Part shown: piece by piece, positions 11,901-20,500 of the stretch
Layout of the letters: each line of letters begins with the position of its first letter
How positions within the stretch are numbered: position 1 is the stretch's first letter
Source of the DNA: Trichostrongylus colubriformis
Lineage: Eukaryota > Nematoda > Chromadorea > Rhabditida > Trichostrongylidae
Direction: 5' to 3'
Length of the DNA stretch: 64,000 nucleotides
Assembly (NCBI GenBank): GCA_963978905.1
Contig: OZ022260.1
Location: 44,165,551 to 44,229,550 of the forward strand
Made by a program: the position numbers and the translations under genes
The notes under the pieces: generated by a model
Database searches by the model: none
Seen by the model: only the letters and a program-made list of their open reading frames with translations
Told to the model about the DNA's origin: nothing

Positions 11901-13822
11901 GCCCACCGCGCCATGGAGAGACACCTGCTTGGATACACCACTTACCGGCAGAGGAACGAAGGATTGAGCAGCGAGGACATGCGCAAGAGATCAGGACTGG
12001 CAGACCCGCTCGAGTACATGGCCCGAAGCAAGCACAAATGGGCCGGACATATTCAACGGAGAACCGACGGACGATGGACGCGAGCAGTCACCGACTGGAG
12101 ACCGCGAGATGTCAAGAGGCCGATGGGCAGACCTCCGATACGCTGGGCAGACTCTATTCGACAAACCACAAGACTGTTCTACCGTTTCAGACGCGACTCC
12201 AAACCATGGCCAACTGCAGCGAGAGACCGCGATCTGTGGCGGAAGATGGGCTCCGCGCTGACAAGCCGATAGGAGCATCCAAGTATCCAAGTAAGTATTC
12301 AAAGGCAACTGTCACTCGCTGAAATAAAATTCTCAGCCGAGTAGGATGCAGTGTGAACGTGGAAAAAATTATTTGAGTGATAACACTGAAAATGATCAAC
12401 ACCGTGCCTCAGTGCCGTAAAATGCTGTTATGTTCTAAATGACGGGTAGCAATGTTTTAGCCTCATTCCGTTTAACTTTTTGCACAACGGCTCGTTGGGT
12501 TGAATTATAAGCTTTTTATGACTGATTGAATTTTTTGAAAGTTTTGGTCATTATCAGAGCTTTCAGTAAATAATTTTTCGACCTTCTTACCGCATCCTAC
12601 TCGGCTGAGATACCTTTTCATGAATAGCAGTTGCCCTCAAATCACTAAAAAACGAGTTCGTAAACGTTGACCAAAATTATGGTTAGGGTCCAAAACCGTT
12701 ATAACAAACCGCATATAATTATGATTTTTTGATTTATAAATTTATATTGATTCATAAAACGCTATTGATAGACCACAAACCGATTTAATAATTTTAATTT
12801 ATAAACCGCATATAATTTTGACCGTTACTGTATGTACATTCTTACAGTCAAGGTTTCTTGCATCGCTAGCGAAAAATCGTCCACTGTACATCTATCGCAA
12901 GATAACTAGTTATATATACGATGAAACACAAATTTCCTAGTAAAGATATCGATCAGGACTTTCAGTCTTTTTTATGCTACTGTCTACTTGGAGGCAATTT
13001 GTAAATTTTCTACAGAAAAAGCGATGACTGCTTCACCATACCTGGTAATAAATCATTTCGCGACCTTCTCTTGTATGTGCTGCAGGAAGATTGCTTTGAT
13101 TCATTGGCACAAAATATGTATTCTCCACGAAGCAATAAGACTCAGAGAACACCTCCCATACTGCCTTAAATCAGAGTTTTCACTTTTGACATTTTTGAGA
13201 TTTCTTGAAACCAGGTGGTGGTCAACTGGTCGAATTTTCGCGCGGCCGCCTGCGGCAAGTGCGAGTCGTCTGCAACTTTATCTGTTCAAACAGCAGCAAC
13301 AGCAACAACATAGGCGAACTTGCGAAGCTTGCAAACTGCAATCTTTGCAGACACTTCACGGTACCATCCCATTGCGTCTTGAACAGAATTCCAAACGACT
13401 CGTACTGACGGCGCCGCGAGTGCGACATCGCGAAGCGAATATGCGACCAATCGACACCCCCCCCCCCCACCCCTCCACAAAGCAATAGGACTCAAGGAAC
13501 ACCTCCCATACTGCCTTAAATCAGGGTTTTCACATATTCACATTTTTAAGATTACTCTGAAAGCAAACTCGAAGTGGTTTTCTTACCGTCCATTGGTTGG
13601 GAACCCAGCATTGCATGGGTTCCCCAACATAGTTTTTTGCAAATAGAGTGAGGGCAAAACCAAGAAGCATGTAGATCGTGGTGACCTTAAATACAACGAT
13701 GAAAGCATACTAACTGAGTGTTGGCTTAAGCACGAAGAACTTACATAATTCAAACGATCGATTGAATCGTCATCGTGTGGGGATTTCACCCGTTGAATGT
13801 AGTGGTTGAGGTTTGACAGCAT
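4344..13822 (-). CDS. Innexin A, gap-junction subunit
   Basis: A complete innexin, a four-pass membrane protein forming invertebrate gap junctions or hemichannels. Ten exons on the minus strand: 13822-13745, 13685-13587, 13164-13042, 7915-7834, 7346-7274, 7212-7125, 6198-6058, 5004-4933, 4742-4599 and 4529-4344. They join in frame to about 361 aa, slightly short for the family. TM1 is near residues 27-45, followed by YVGEPMQCWVP. The signature YYQWVPF begins at residue 98 and opens TM2. TM3 spans about 173-195. FPRVAFCDLTVREMGN, then [15 protein letters not shown], precede TM4 at about 260-278. The C-terminal tail is acidic and ends in an LAHQLW-containing segment. An AG acceptor 26 nt before the ATG could take a spliced leader. 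Intron 3 (5.1 kb) holds an antisense RTE element. The subtype is not determined. Confidence 0.93.
5853..5946. repeat. CTGT tetranucleotide microsatellite
   Basis: About 94 bp of (CTGT)n with a single GTGT interruption near 5880, inside the intron between exons 7 and 8 of innexin A. The array is open in all frames and so produces false open reading frames on both strands. Confidence 0.97.
7540..7800 (+). repeat. SINE-like repeat, copy 1
   Basis: About 260 bp starting with GTGGTGTAGTGAC (resembles a pol III A box) and, some 45 bp on, GGATCAAATC (resembles a B box). A conserved tail motif reads AGGCCAAATCGCACTCGCC. It lies in intron 4 of innexin A, just beyond exon 4 (7915-7834). Copies at 23281 and 35955 share the same order of motifs. 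A tRNA-derived SINE is an inference from the boxes. Confidence 0.55.
8675..8748 (+). repeat. 74-bp direct repeat upstream of RTE, unit 1
   Basis: Identical over 74 bp to 9091-9164. Both units begin GACCGTCTCCCGTTGAGCG and end AAGTGTGTGGACCC. This points to a duplicated 5' region of the RTE element or a nested truncated copy. Confidence 0.9.
9091..9164 (+). repeat. 74-bp direct repeat upstream of RTE, unit 2
   Basis: Second unit, followed directly by a T run and GTGTTTCAAAGGCAACGG. That same motif also occurs at 9047 just before an A run, so the segment between them looks like a small insertion bounded by homopolymers. Confidence 0.9.
9342..12272 (+). CDS. RTE-type non-LTR retrotransposon ORF (endonuclease + reverse transcriptase)
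   Basis: A single open frame of 976 codons, uninterrupted. The N-terminal half is an APE-type endonuclease: TLNCQGL (51-57), QETK (81-84), GDLN (187-190) and SDH (279-281). The reverse transcriptase follows, with APGLDRVTAELLK, WRPIALLSLLYK, FIDYEKAFD, GVKQGDTVSPILF and the catalytic FADD near 711-714. Gene order and the single ORF fit the RTE clade. Base composition is more GC-rich than the flanks. It lies in intron 3 of innexin A in the opposite orientation. All catalytic motifs I can check are intact, so the copy looks recent and may be competent. The 3' UTR is short, with AATAAA near 12322. The ATG at 9342 opens the frame; no upstream in-frame start is evident. Confidence 0.95.
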   Translation: MNSRNHNAPEYPAPNRSLTSAREPASRAGREKSPVARPTQRRGPRTVRICTLNCQGLSQAWKEEQLFDQLNRVKWDILCVQETKRRSEKRTRRIDGTEVFMGARDERSGVGGVGFAVAVHVAPAVHEVRFISHRLALISLQFGRSRVTVINTYAPTSQATEQERDEFYFQLQDLLRETRTRFTIICGDLNAKLGSRRPGEFRVGPHGFGERNEAGDRLADFIVGNRLFHANSFFRKAERRKWTWRSPNCQHRNDIDHFLVSTRTLVADVDVVAPFSVGSDHRMLRGRFVIPHRPFRYHERKPPSLFNPEAAHSYIEDNVDTNSTYEELLNTLAVAASIATVPGKSHEERRLSRRTRELLRTRAELALDPRRHMEFVIISRQCRASYEHDLKQYRNRILEEAASNRRSIKLAKRSLTTERVIIEALRTDDGVVTNRPGIEKVAVDFYTKLYEDRLQVPKKDYRPGNVPAVLASEVRHAISQMQPNRAPGLDRVTAELLKAGGPNLHRALARIFSEHLGGKPIPEDWRIAKLILLPKKGPRELLSNWRPIALLSLLYKTYSKVLLNRLKKRLEEEQPREQAGFRSGYSCADHIQTVSQLVERCREYKLPLVLTFIDYEKAFDQLDHGFLLRALEKLNIEEGYLAALSDCYSNNWLLLKLFSNELKIPVHRGVKQGDTVSPILFTAALEIIFRQLDWEQYGVSIDGEKLTHLRFADDIVLITRTMDEAEKMLNQLNKESEKAGLRINIKKTQYIRNETAAEAEPHGAIRLNGKPIEEATEYIYLGRAINAKNTLTLELTRRTRAGWAAYNNIKEALSTLRDREMKATLFNTCVLPALCYGSETWAYTSTTLSRIRTAHRAMERHLLGYTTYRQRNEGLSSEDMRKRSGLADPLEYMARSKHKWAGHIQRRTDGRWTRAVTDWRPRDVKRPMGRPPIRWADSIRQTTRLFYRFRRDSKPWPTAARDRDLWRKMGSALTSR
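12331..12610. repeat. Inverted repeat just past the RTE 3' end
   Basis: A perfect 19-bp inverted repeat (TCTCAGCCGAGTAGGATGC at 12331-12349, its complement at 12592-12610) bounds 280 bp of AT-rich sequence. It could be a small TIR element next to, or hit by, the RTE insertion. Confidence 0.7.
13214..13455. mobile_element. GC-rich short TIR element, family G, diverged copy
   Basis: Inside intron 2 of innexin A. It carries the GCGCGGCCGC core and the CGCGAAGCGAAT subterminal block. Ends are poorly matched (GGTGGTCAACTGGTCG against the complement of CGACCAATCGACACC). It lies between an exon 3 segment and its partial duplicate. Confidence 0.6.
13473..13554 (-). pseudogene. Partial duplicate of innexin A exon 3 start
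   Basis: About 80 bp closely matching 13120-13202: the acceptor side and first 14 codons of exon 3 (AVWEVFLESYCFVE in the duplicate, with L in place of S). The copy keeps the tttaag acceptor but runs into a C-rich tract without the rest of the exon. It is a decoy exon and would break the protein if used. Confidence 0.85.
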
Positions 13823-14166
13823 TTCTCAGTGATGATGGTGATGCTGCTAAAATAATGATCAACACGTCTTATTAGTCTTGTACTATTTCCTATGATGGAG
13901 TCATCTACACCACACGCGATAGGACAAATGAATCTTTCTTGAAGCCGCCTTCATACTTCGCCACATTGGCGCCGCATCGACGACGGCAACCGACAACGAC
14001 AGTCGACGTATGTATCCGCTGCCGACACTATTGCGATACGCCCTATTTGTGACATTCGACCGAACCGTTCTGCACAATGTTGGTCGTGCCGGCTTGAGCC
14101 CTGATTGGCAATAGTCATGACATTGGGCACTATGTCAAGATTCTCGTCAACGTAATGCAGTCCCTA
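13823..14166. promoter_or_regulatory. Start of the divergent innexin A / innexin C intergenic region
   Basis: The 3.7 kb between the ATGs at 13822 (minus) and 17517 (plus) must hold the 5' regions of both innexin genes. No core promoter motif can be named with confidence. Confidence 0.3.
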
Positions 14167-14443
14167 GGGTGTGTGCACTTATGACAGATTTCGCGCGGCC
14201 GCACGCGACGAGCGGCTCGGCGGGTGCAAGTACCAGTGGCGGGCCTGGCAGCCTCCAAGCGAGGAAGTGTGGCATAGGTGGAGGAGGCAGGATTGCATGG
14301 GTACAGGAGGCAGTGTGGCATGGGTGGCAGGTGACGCAGCCACGCTCTGCTGGGCTCCCAAGGGCAATCAATCGGCAAGTCGTACTGATGGCGCTGCGAA
14401 TGCGACGCCGCGAAGCGATTTCCCGTCTTAAGTGCACACACCC
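14167..14443. mobile_element. GC-rich short TIR element, family G
   Basis: About 277 bp between GGGTGTGTGCACTTATGACA and AGTGCACACACCC, in reverse orientation to the copy at 1762. It keeps the core with GCGCGGCCGC and CCTCCAAGCGAGG. It lies in the divergent region between innexins A and C. Confidence 0.75.
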
Positions 14444-14550
14444 CAGTCTCTGTGATGTAGTAAGGTTCAGTCAAGCGTTACCAATAGAGCTCGTGGCGAT
14501 AGCGCCAGTGGCTGGTCCCTAGATAGCCGCGGTCGATGCCGGTTACCCAA

Positions 14551-14607
14551 AGTTTAAAAGCAGTCTAGATGGGACGCTAGGCGTCCCATCTAGACTGCTT
14601 TTAAACT
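14551..14607. repeat. Perfect 27-bp inverted repeat with 3-nt loop
   Basis: Arms 14551-14577 and 14581-14607 are exactly complementary around TAG. The hairpin would be very stable in RNA or DNA. No other copy was seen in the window. Confidence 0.97.
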
Positions 14608-17516
14608 GAAGCTGAACACCCCGAGAGGTCGAAGTCAGTGTGAATAATATGATATCTGAGGGAGTACCTTCTCGAGATCGATCAGTAAGTTGAATTTGCC
14701 TCCGTGACTGCCCCAGTGAGCTTGGCAACACTTACAGAGTAGTGACCTGCAATAGGGACAATCAAAGGGATACCCGCAATCAAAAGTCTTCTCGCAAGCA
14801 AAAACTCAAAACAAGTGCAGACGTCGAGAGAAGTACAAGAGAGTGCTACTCTCAGTCAGAGGTGCCTGCGAGCAGTAGTATATTGAGATCAGAGGCGATA
14901 GCAGTGTGTTACGCGCAAAACAAGGAATAGGTCAGTGTAGTCGCCTCGGGCCCTAACTGCATGGGAGCGGGTAGCTTTAACGCATCGCGCCGCAACCGCT
15001 CGCTGCGTTCCAAATTCTTTCCTAACAATGCACACCTTAAGATATATGATACTCAAGTCAGGGATAGAGGGAATGTAATACGATGGAACACAAGCCATAT
15101 GTAATACAAACAACCTTTCCGGGGTTGTGGCATCGCATGGATTTTGTGCTGTCATATTTTGCGCAACATTAACATAAGTGGAATCCCTTCAAATGGTTAA
15201 ATGGTCGATTCATTGTAAAGGAAGACGATTTAAAGCCCGTTTCAGAAACGTAAGGGAACACAATCGACAACCATTCCAGGACCATGATTTTTGTGACAGG
15301 AGGCCAAACTTCTAGCGCAAGACAGAGCTTCCTGGAAGAGTTTGTCGTCCAATGTATTTCCTCTCGAAAATTAGCATATCAAATACAGTGTTACAAAAAC
15401 ATCGAAAGAATAAAAATTTTTTCATATGAGTGAAAATTCAAAAATTTGCTATTCTTTTGAATTCCCCCGAACAAATTCCAAGATTGTAGGCGGGAAGATG
15501 CACCCACATTAGAGTGAAGAAAAATTGTCATGGTGTGAGAGGATGTATGTTGATCAGGTTTTGACCAAAGCATTCAAGTAATACGAGCCGGTGAAATGCA
15601 ATAAGTTTCCCGAATCATTGACCACCAATCCATCCACGTATCAAATTGAAAAACATGAAGCAAAGCCGTTAAACGGGCTTTTGTTTGAGCTTTTCCTATA
15701 GGGAATTTCTTATAGGTGGCGTAAAAGAACATGCTTGTGGCGTCAATATGAATGGCTGGATCTAGAAATCCACCAAATTTTCCGGAATGTGCATACGGTT
15801 AGGTTCATTCGAGGAGGATTTAATCACTGTGTCATCTCGCAATTTGAAATTTTTCATCTGCGAAAACTGTCAAGAATAGGAGCTTCAGGATTCCATTAGA
15901 AATGAGACAGGTACCAATACTAGATCCTTTAGCTACGAATTGAGACCTTCAGAGACAGAGATTACTAACTAAAAATCCTCAAACCAACACCTGAGCTCAT
16001 GAGTATTTACAGAAATTTTGGTGCATATTGTTTGATGGAGTGAATATAGAGGCCACGATGGAGACCCTAAGCAGCCTCTCCGCTGTACACATTGCATTAT
16101 CAGCCTCGTTGTCACTATCAGTATGAGAAAGGTATAACGCAGTGCGGAGGTGTGATAAGGGATGACCGCTCCGACATGCACCCTCATAGTAGCGAATTCC
16201 AATTTTTCAATTCTCACTAAACAATTGTTTCTTTGACGTGTAATGCAGCGATTTTAGTTAGAATTATATCCGTCTCCGTTATACAGCGTGCTACTATATT
16301 GACCATACATTCTATGTATAACGAATGCGTTTTCATGAGGCGCACCAATGAGGGAGAACGGTTGAGTAGCGTTTTCCTGAATGGCCTTTCATGCTAGCGT
16401 TCAAAAAGTTACCCTCCCCCTCCCTCCCCGCCGATAGTATTGCGCCCGCACAAATGGTGGCTTCTAGCATAAATAATTGCGGTTTCAACGCGCATGATGA
16501 CAGCTTGAATTCTAGAAATCTTCGTTTGTTTATGAGTCTCCAAACGTACTAGAGGCTGTTATCTTGGAACTGCAAGTCGCTATGCAAGGAAAAATGTGCG
16601 GTGATGACCAATAGGTGAATGTACCCAACACCTCCTGTCTGAATCAACTTCACGATTTCATTTTGCTCTGTCTATCCGAGAAGGAATTTGTAGGGCGGTT
16701 TTTTTTGCAGTCAGGGTTATGCTGTTCAGAGCCATAAAGGAAGCGAGTCGAATTGACGGCCTCCTCGATACAGGTAGACATCTCTGAATGTAGATTGAGA
16801 TCATGAAGTGTTTCATTGACCGTTTCTTCGTCTTCGACGAAATTTACTCTGATATTCCCATGATTACAGAGAATGGCAGGCTATGTATAAGTTTTAGGAA
16901 AACATAATTTTGTAGCACCATTCTGTAGAGCTCGATGAGCTAATTCCAGCGGTATGTCCGACTTTGATGAATGGAAAACAGAATTCAATCATTGAAAAAG
17001 CAACGGAAAAAATTCACAGCGTTGATATCTGAGCTTTTTGGCAGTAACTTTGCTGTATGTAAGCTGTTACATGACAAAAGTCCTAAAAAATGTGGAATCA
17101 GTTCCAGAAAAGTGAGAACTTTTGTTTTTCCTAATTGCGAACCGGACTGATGAGGCACCTCTTTTCTTGGTTTCCATCTAGACTTGAGCAAGAGACTACG
17201 TTATTTTCTTGTCGGCCAACACCTAGATATCAACTAACCTTTGCGGCTAACATTTCGCCTTGTCGCCTTCGTTAGAGCCGGAATCACAAGCGAACTCAGT
17301 TAGTCTGTGATTGTTGTTTGCAACTCCTATCATAATTCTTCTGGTTGTACCCTTCATGAGGGTAGTAATAGGTTATTGCTCAGTATTTGAGACTACATTC
17401 TTTTCTTCCTGAATTCTCCTCGTAATATTTTTTCACGGTAGGGTGCATTTTCTTCTCGTTTTCATTTTATTCGGAATTTCGTGGAAGCTGCTCTGAATTA
17501 TGTCTTACAGTCACTG
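14608..17516. other. Intergenic, no gene recognised
   Basis: AT-moderate sequence upstream of innexin C. Short open frames occur on both strands, but none shows a domain, splice pattern or repeat relation that I can support. Confidence 0.4.
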
Positions 17517-20500
17517 ATGGACACTCTATTGAGAGTGGTGTCGAATCTCCAAACGAGGAGATTCGAGGAAGATTTCCTTGATCAAGTCAATTATCAATTC
17601 ACCGCTTATCTCTTCTCTTTCGGTAGTATAATAATCACTTCTAAGGTGAGACTCGTTTCACACTTGTTTTAGTTCTTGATTTTACTGTTTTATTTTTCCT
17701 CTTACCTTTTACCCCTTGGACGACAGTTCTACTCATTGCAACAGTGAAGGCTGCCTATCGAATAATAAAATCTCACAGGAAAATTTGCCCTCTTTTATGA
17801 TGACTATATATGAAACGCTTCGTCTTTCTGCCCGTCCTCTGTCTAGCACGAAATTAGCCGTAACAAGAAAAAACACACCATTCCATGAAGACAGGGACAA
17901 ATTAAGGATGGGTAGGGCATGGGGCAAGAAGTAAAGATCACACATGGACCAAGACAAGCTCCGCCCACGGCGGGCGGAGCGAGCACTGGAATGTTTCGCT
18001 TTCAGGACGAATATTATAAAAGGAATCGTCCTCGGAAAAATGAGTTCCTTTGTTACCCATATTTTTATGTTGTAGTTGCTTGATGAGAGCCGCGTCCAGG
18101 GTTTCACGCGAAAAATGTAGAAGTCGGCTAAGATACAGCTCCCCAGATTCTCGGCCGGTTGGGCGGGGCCATCGAGGTAAATCCCATTCTCGACGTCGGC
18201 CGCCGTTGGGAACGGAGAGTGGGTTTGTTTACGTACATTTCTGTTCCTACAGTGTGTCTCCGACCGCGGCGGACGACGGGATTGGCGCCTCAAAGGCCCC
18301 GCCTACCCGGCCGAGACTTTGTGGTGCTGTATCTTAGACGAATTCACATTTTTCGTGTGAAACTTCACATGCAACACACATTAGGCAAATACAGCACAAA
18401 TATATGGGTAACAGAAAAACTCATCCTCATCTTTCCATAGACAATTCCTTTAACTGGATTCCAGTATGAATCAAACGCGAAGGAAATGTGGATTAAGGTC
18501 AGAGATGAGTTCCTCAAAGTCATCATGAAAAGGGCTTGAGCACAGTAATCGGGCCGCAACCCGAGCGGGCGGTCTTTACAACAAAAAACTCACTCACAGG
18601 TATGCAGACATTTCCTTGAGTGTCTCTTGTGATTGTGAAGACCTCTACTCATAAAAAAGATATTTCAAGAAACTAAACTTTGAGAATTAGTTGCGTTATC
18701 ACTTAAAGTGCTGATTTCGTCCGTTAAACCGCTGTGTATGAGTTTCCGAGCACCGGTGACAGCATGTCCGATTGACCATTGCGGAAACAGAACCAAGAGA
18801 ACATGTTCTCTTAAATCAGGATGGCAAGTTTCAAAGAAATGATCTGCGTAAAACTCAACAACCACACTGGAGTCGCGCTGAGAAGCGCGTCTCAATGTGG
18901 TTGTCATAGCTTCTACTGGGTGCGTTCAGGTTCGATGGGTGTCAACGTCGAGTAGCTGTAATGAGCGGAGCATTGCTAGCTCAGATGGTCTGACAGTCTA
19001 TATCACCCCTTCAGTGAAGCGGAAAGTGTAGAGCCACATCATCGATGAGGGACAGAGCTGAAAAGCGGTCTTACTCTCCAGTTTCTTGACCACTTCATCC
19101 CATTCTTCCTTTAAATTTGCACTACTTAAAGGCAGAGATAGGGGTAATTTGAGCTGAATGTGGAAAGATCATCAAATATAAAGGTCGAGGTGCATGAGGG
19201 CACGATAGGGAAGAAAAAGTTGAATAAAACGGTCAAAAACGCAAGAAACAAGACCCCCTCCCCGCCGTTTATTCTCAAAAAGGGCGAGCAGGTACGAAAA
19301 AGGAGGTGGGGTGGGATAAAACAGGTTGCATTTGTTGAAGGGACGACTCTTATAAAGCCCAGGGCGCTTTTTCTCATCGGGAATTTAGCCACAATTACTA
19401 TTCATTTTTCTCGAAAGACTCAGGCAAAATACTGAAAACTTTCAGCTTTATATGGGCACACCGATCATCTGTTGGACACCCGCCGAGTTCCGAGGGGGTG
19501 AGTTAATTCTTATCATGAAGTTTAACCTGTTTCACTCTTACTCCTTCCTTAGTTCAATAATGATTGTTACAAGACGAATTTCAGGTTGGGTCGAATACAC
19601 CAGGGACTACTGCTTGATAGAAAATACGTACTACATACCGATGAATGATCCGACTATGCCAAGTCTCTCCTATAGAGAAAAAGCTGAATTACCTTATTAT
19701 CAGGTATGCTTCACCTCATTAATTTAACGGTAAATGCTTTGAGTAATGATATTTAGTGGGTTCAATTCGTGTTGGTACTGCTGGCATTCTGCTTCTATTT
19801 ACCTCATGTCTATTGGAGGTCGGTGAACTGGTGGTCAGGTCGGTTTACTATTAACTAGGGTTTTTTCATATCATAGATTGAGAGCCAGGACCGTGACCGT
19901 GAGCGTGGGATCGCAGCCGTTCCTCATGACGTTTAGCTTGACGGAACCGCCCACCCCCTCAATCCGACAACCGATTAGGAGATCCGGCCGTATTTCTTCT
20001 TTGTAAGGAGCGCCATATGTGCTTCCAAATATGAGGCCTCATGCGATCTGATGCTAGGAATTTCTCTGCCTTTTTTTGCTTCAAATTTGTCGTCATAGAA
20101 GTGTGCTCTACAGGAAGGCGGAGATATTAATCTGTGAGGATACACCATTTGGAGAAAAGGCTGATATAGAAGAGTATTTTTGGGCCACATCCACTCTTCG
20201 CGATATTTCACCGGCATTACAGGGCTATCCGGCAACAGGCGTGCACTAAATTACAAGCAAGATGAGCTGAACTGCCAAATTTACAGTTCATTACGTTACA
20301 AGAATAAACGACACGCATGCGAAGCCGTCTACAGTAATTCCCGTCCGCATAGTCACATGAGCAGCTGAAGTGGGCATTAACACTGGCCGGCTTCTCTCTC
20401 TACCTACCGGAACTCAAGAAGACAAAAAGTGTTTGCATTGAGAAGTAAAACCCTTACACCAGGTGCATGTCGCTTGGATAACAATGAGAAGTCCCATTTG

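Noticed and set aside
9537..12322. Many open frames of 60-120 codons on both strands in the RTE region
   Set aside because: They are shadows of the GC-rich 976-codon ORF in other frames.
12660..12830. AT-rich inverted repeat around CCGCATATAATTTTGACC
   Set aside because: Pairing is imperfect and low complexity, so the boundaries of an element could not be supported.
13988..14522. Open frames of up to 117 codons near 14170-14520
   Set aside because: They come from the GC-rich TIR element on both strands; similar frames appear in every copy of the family.
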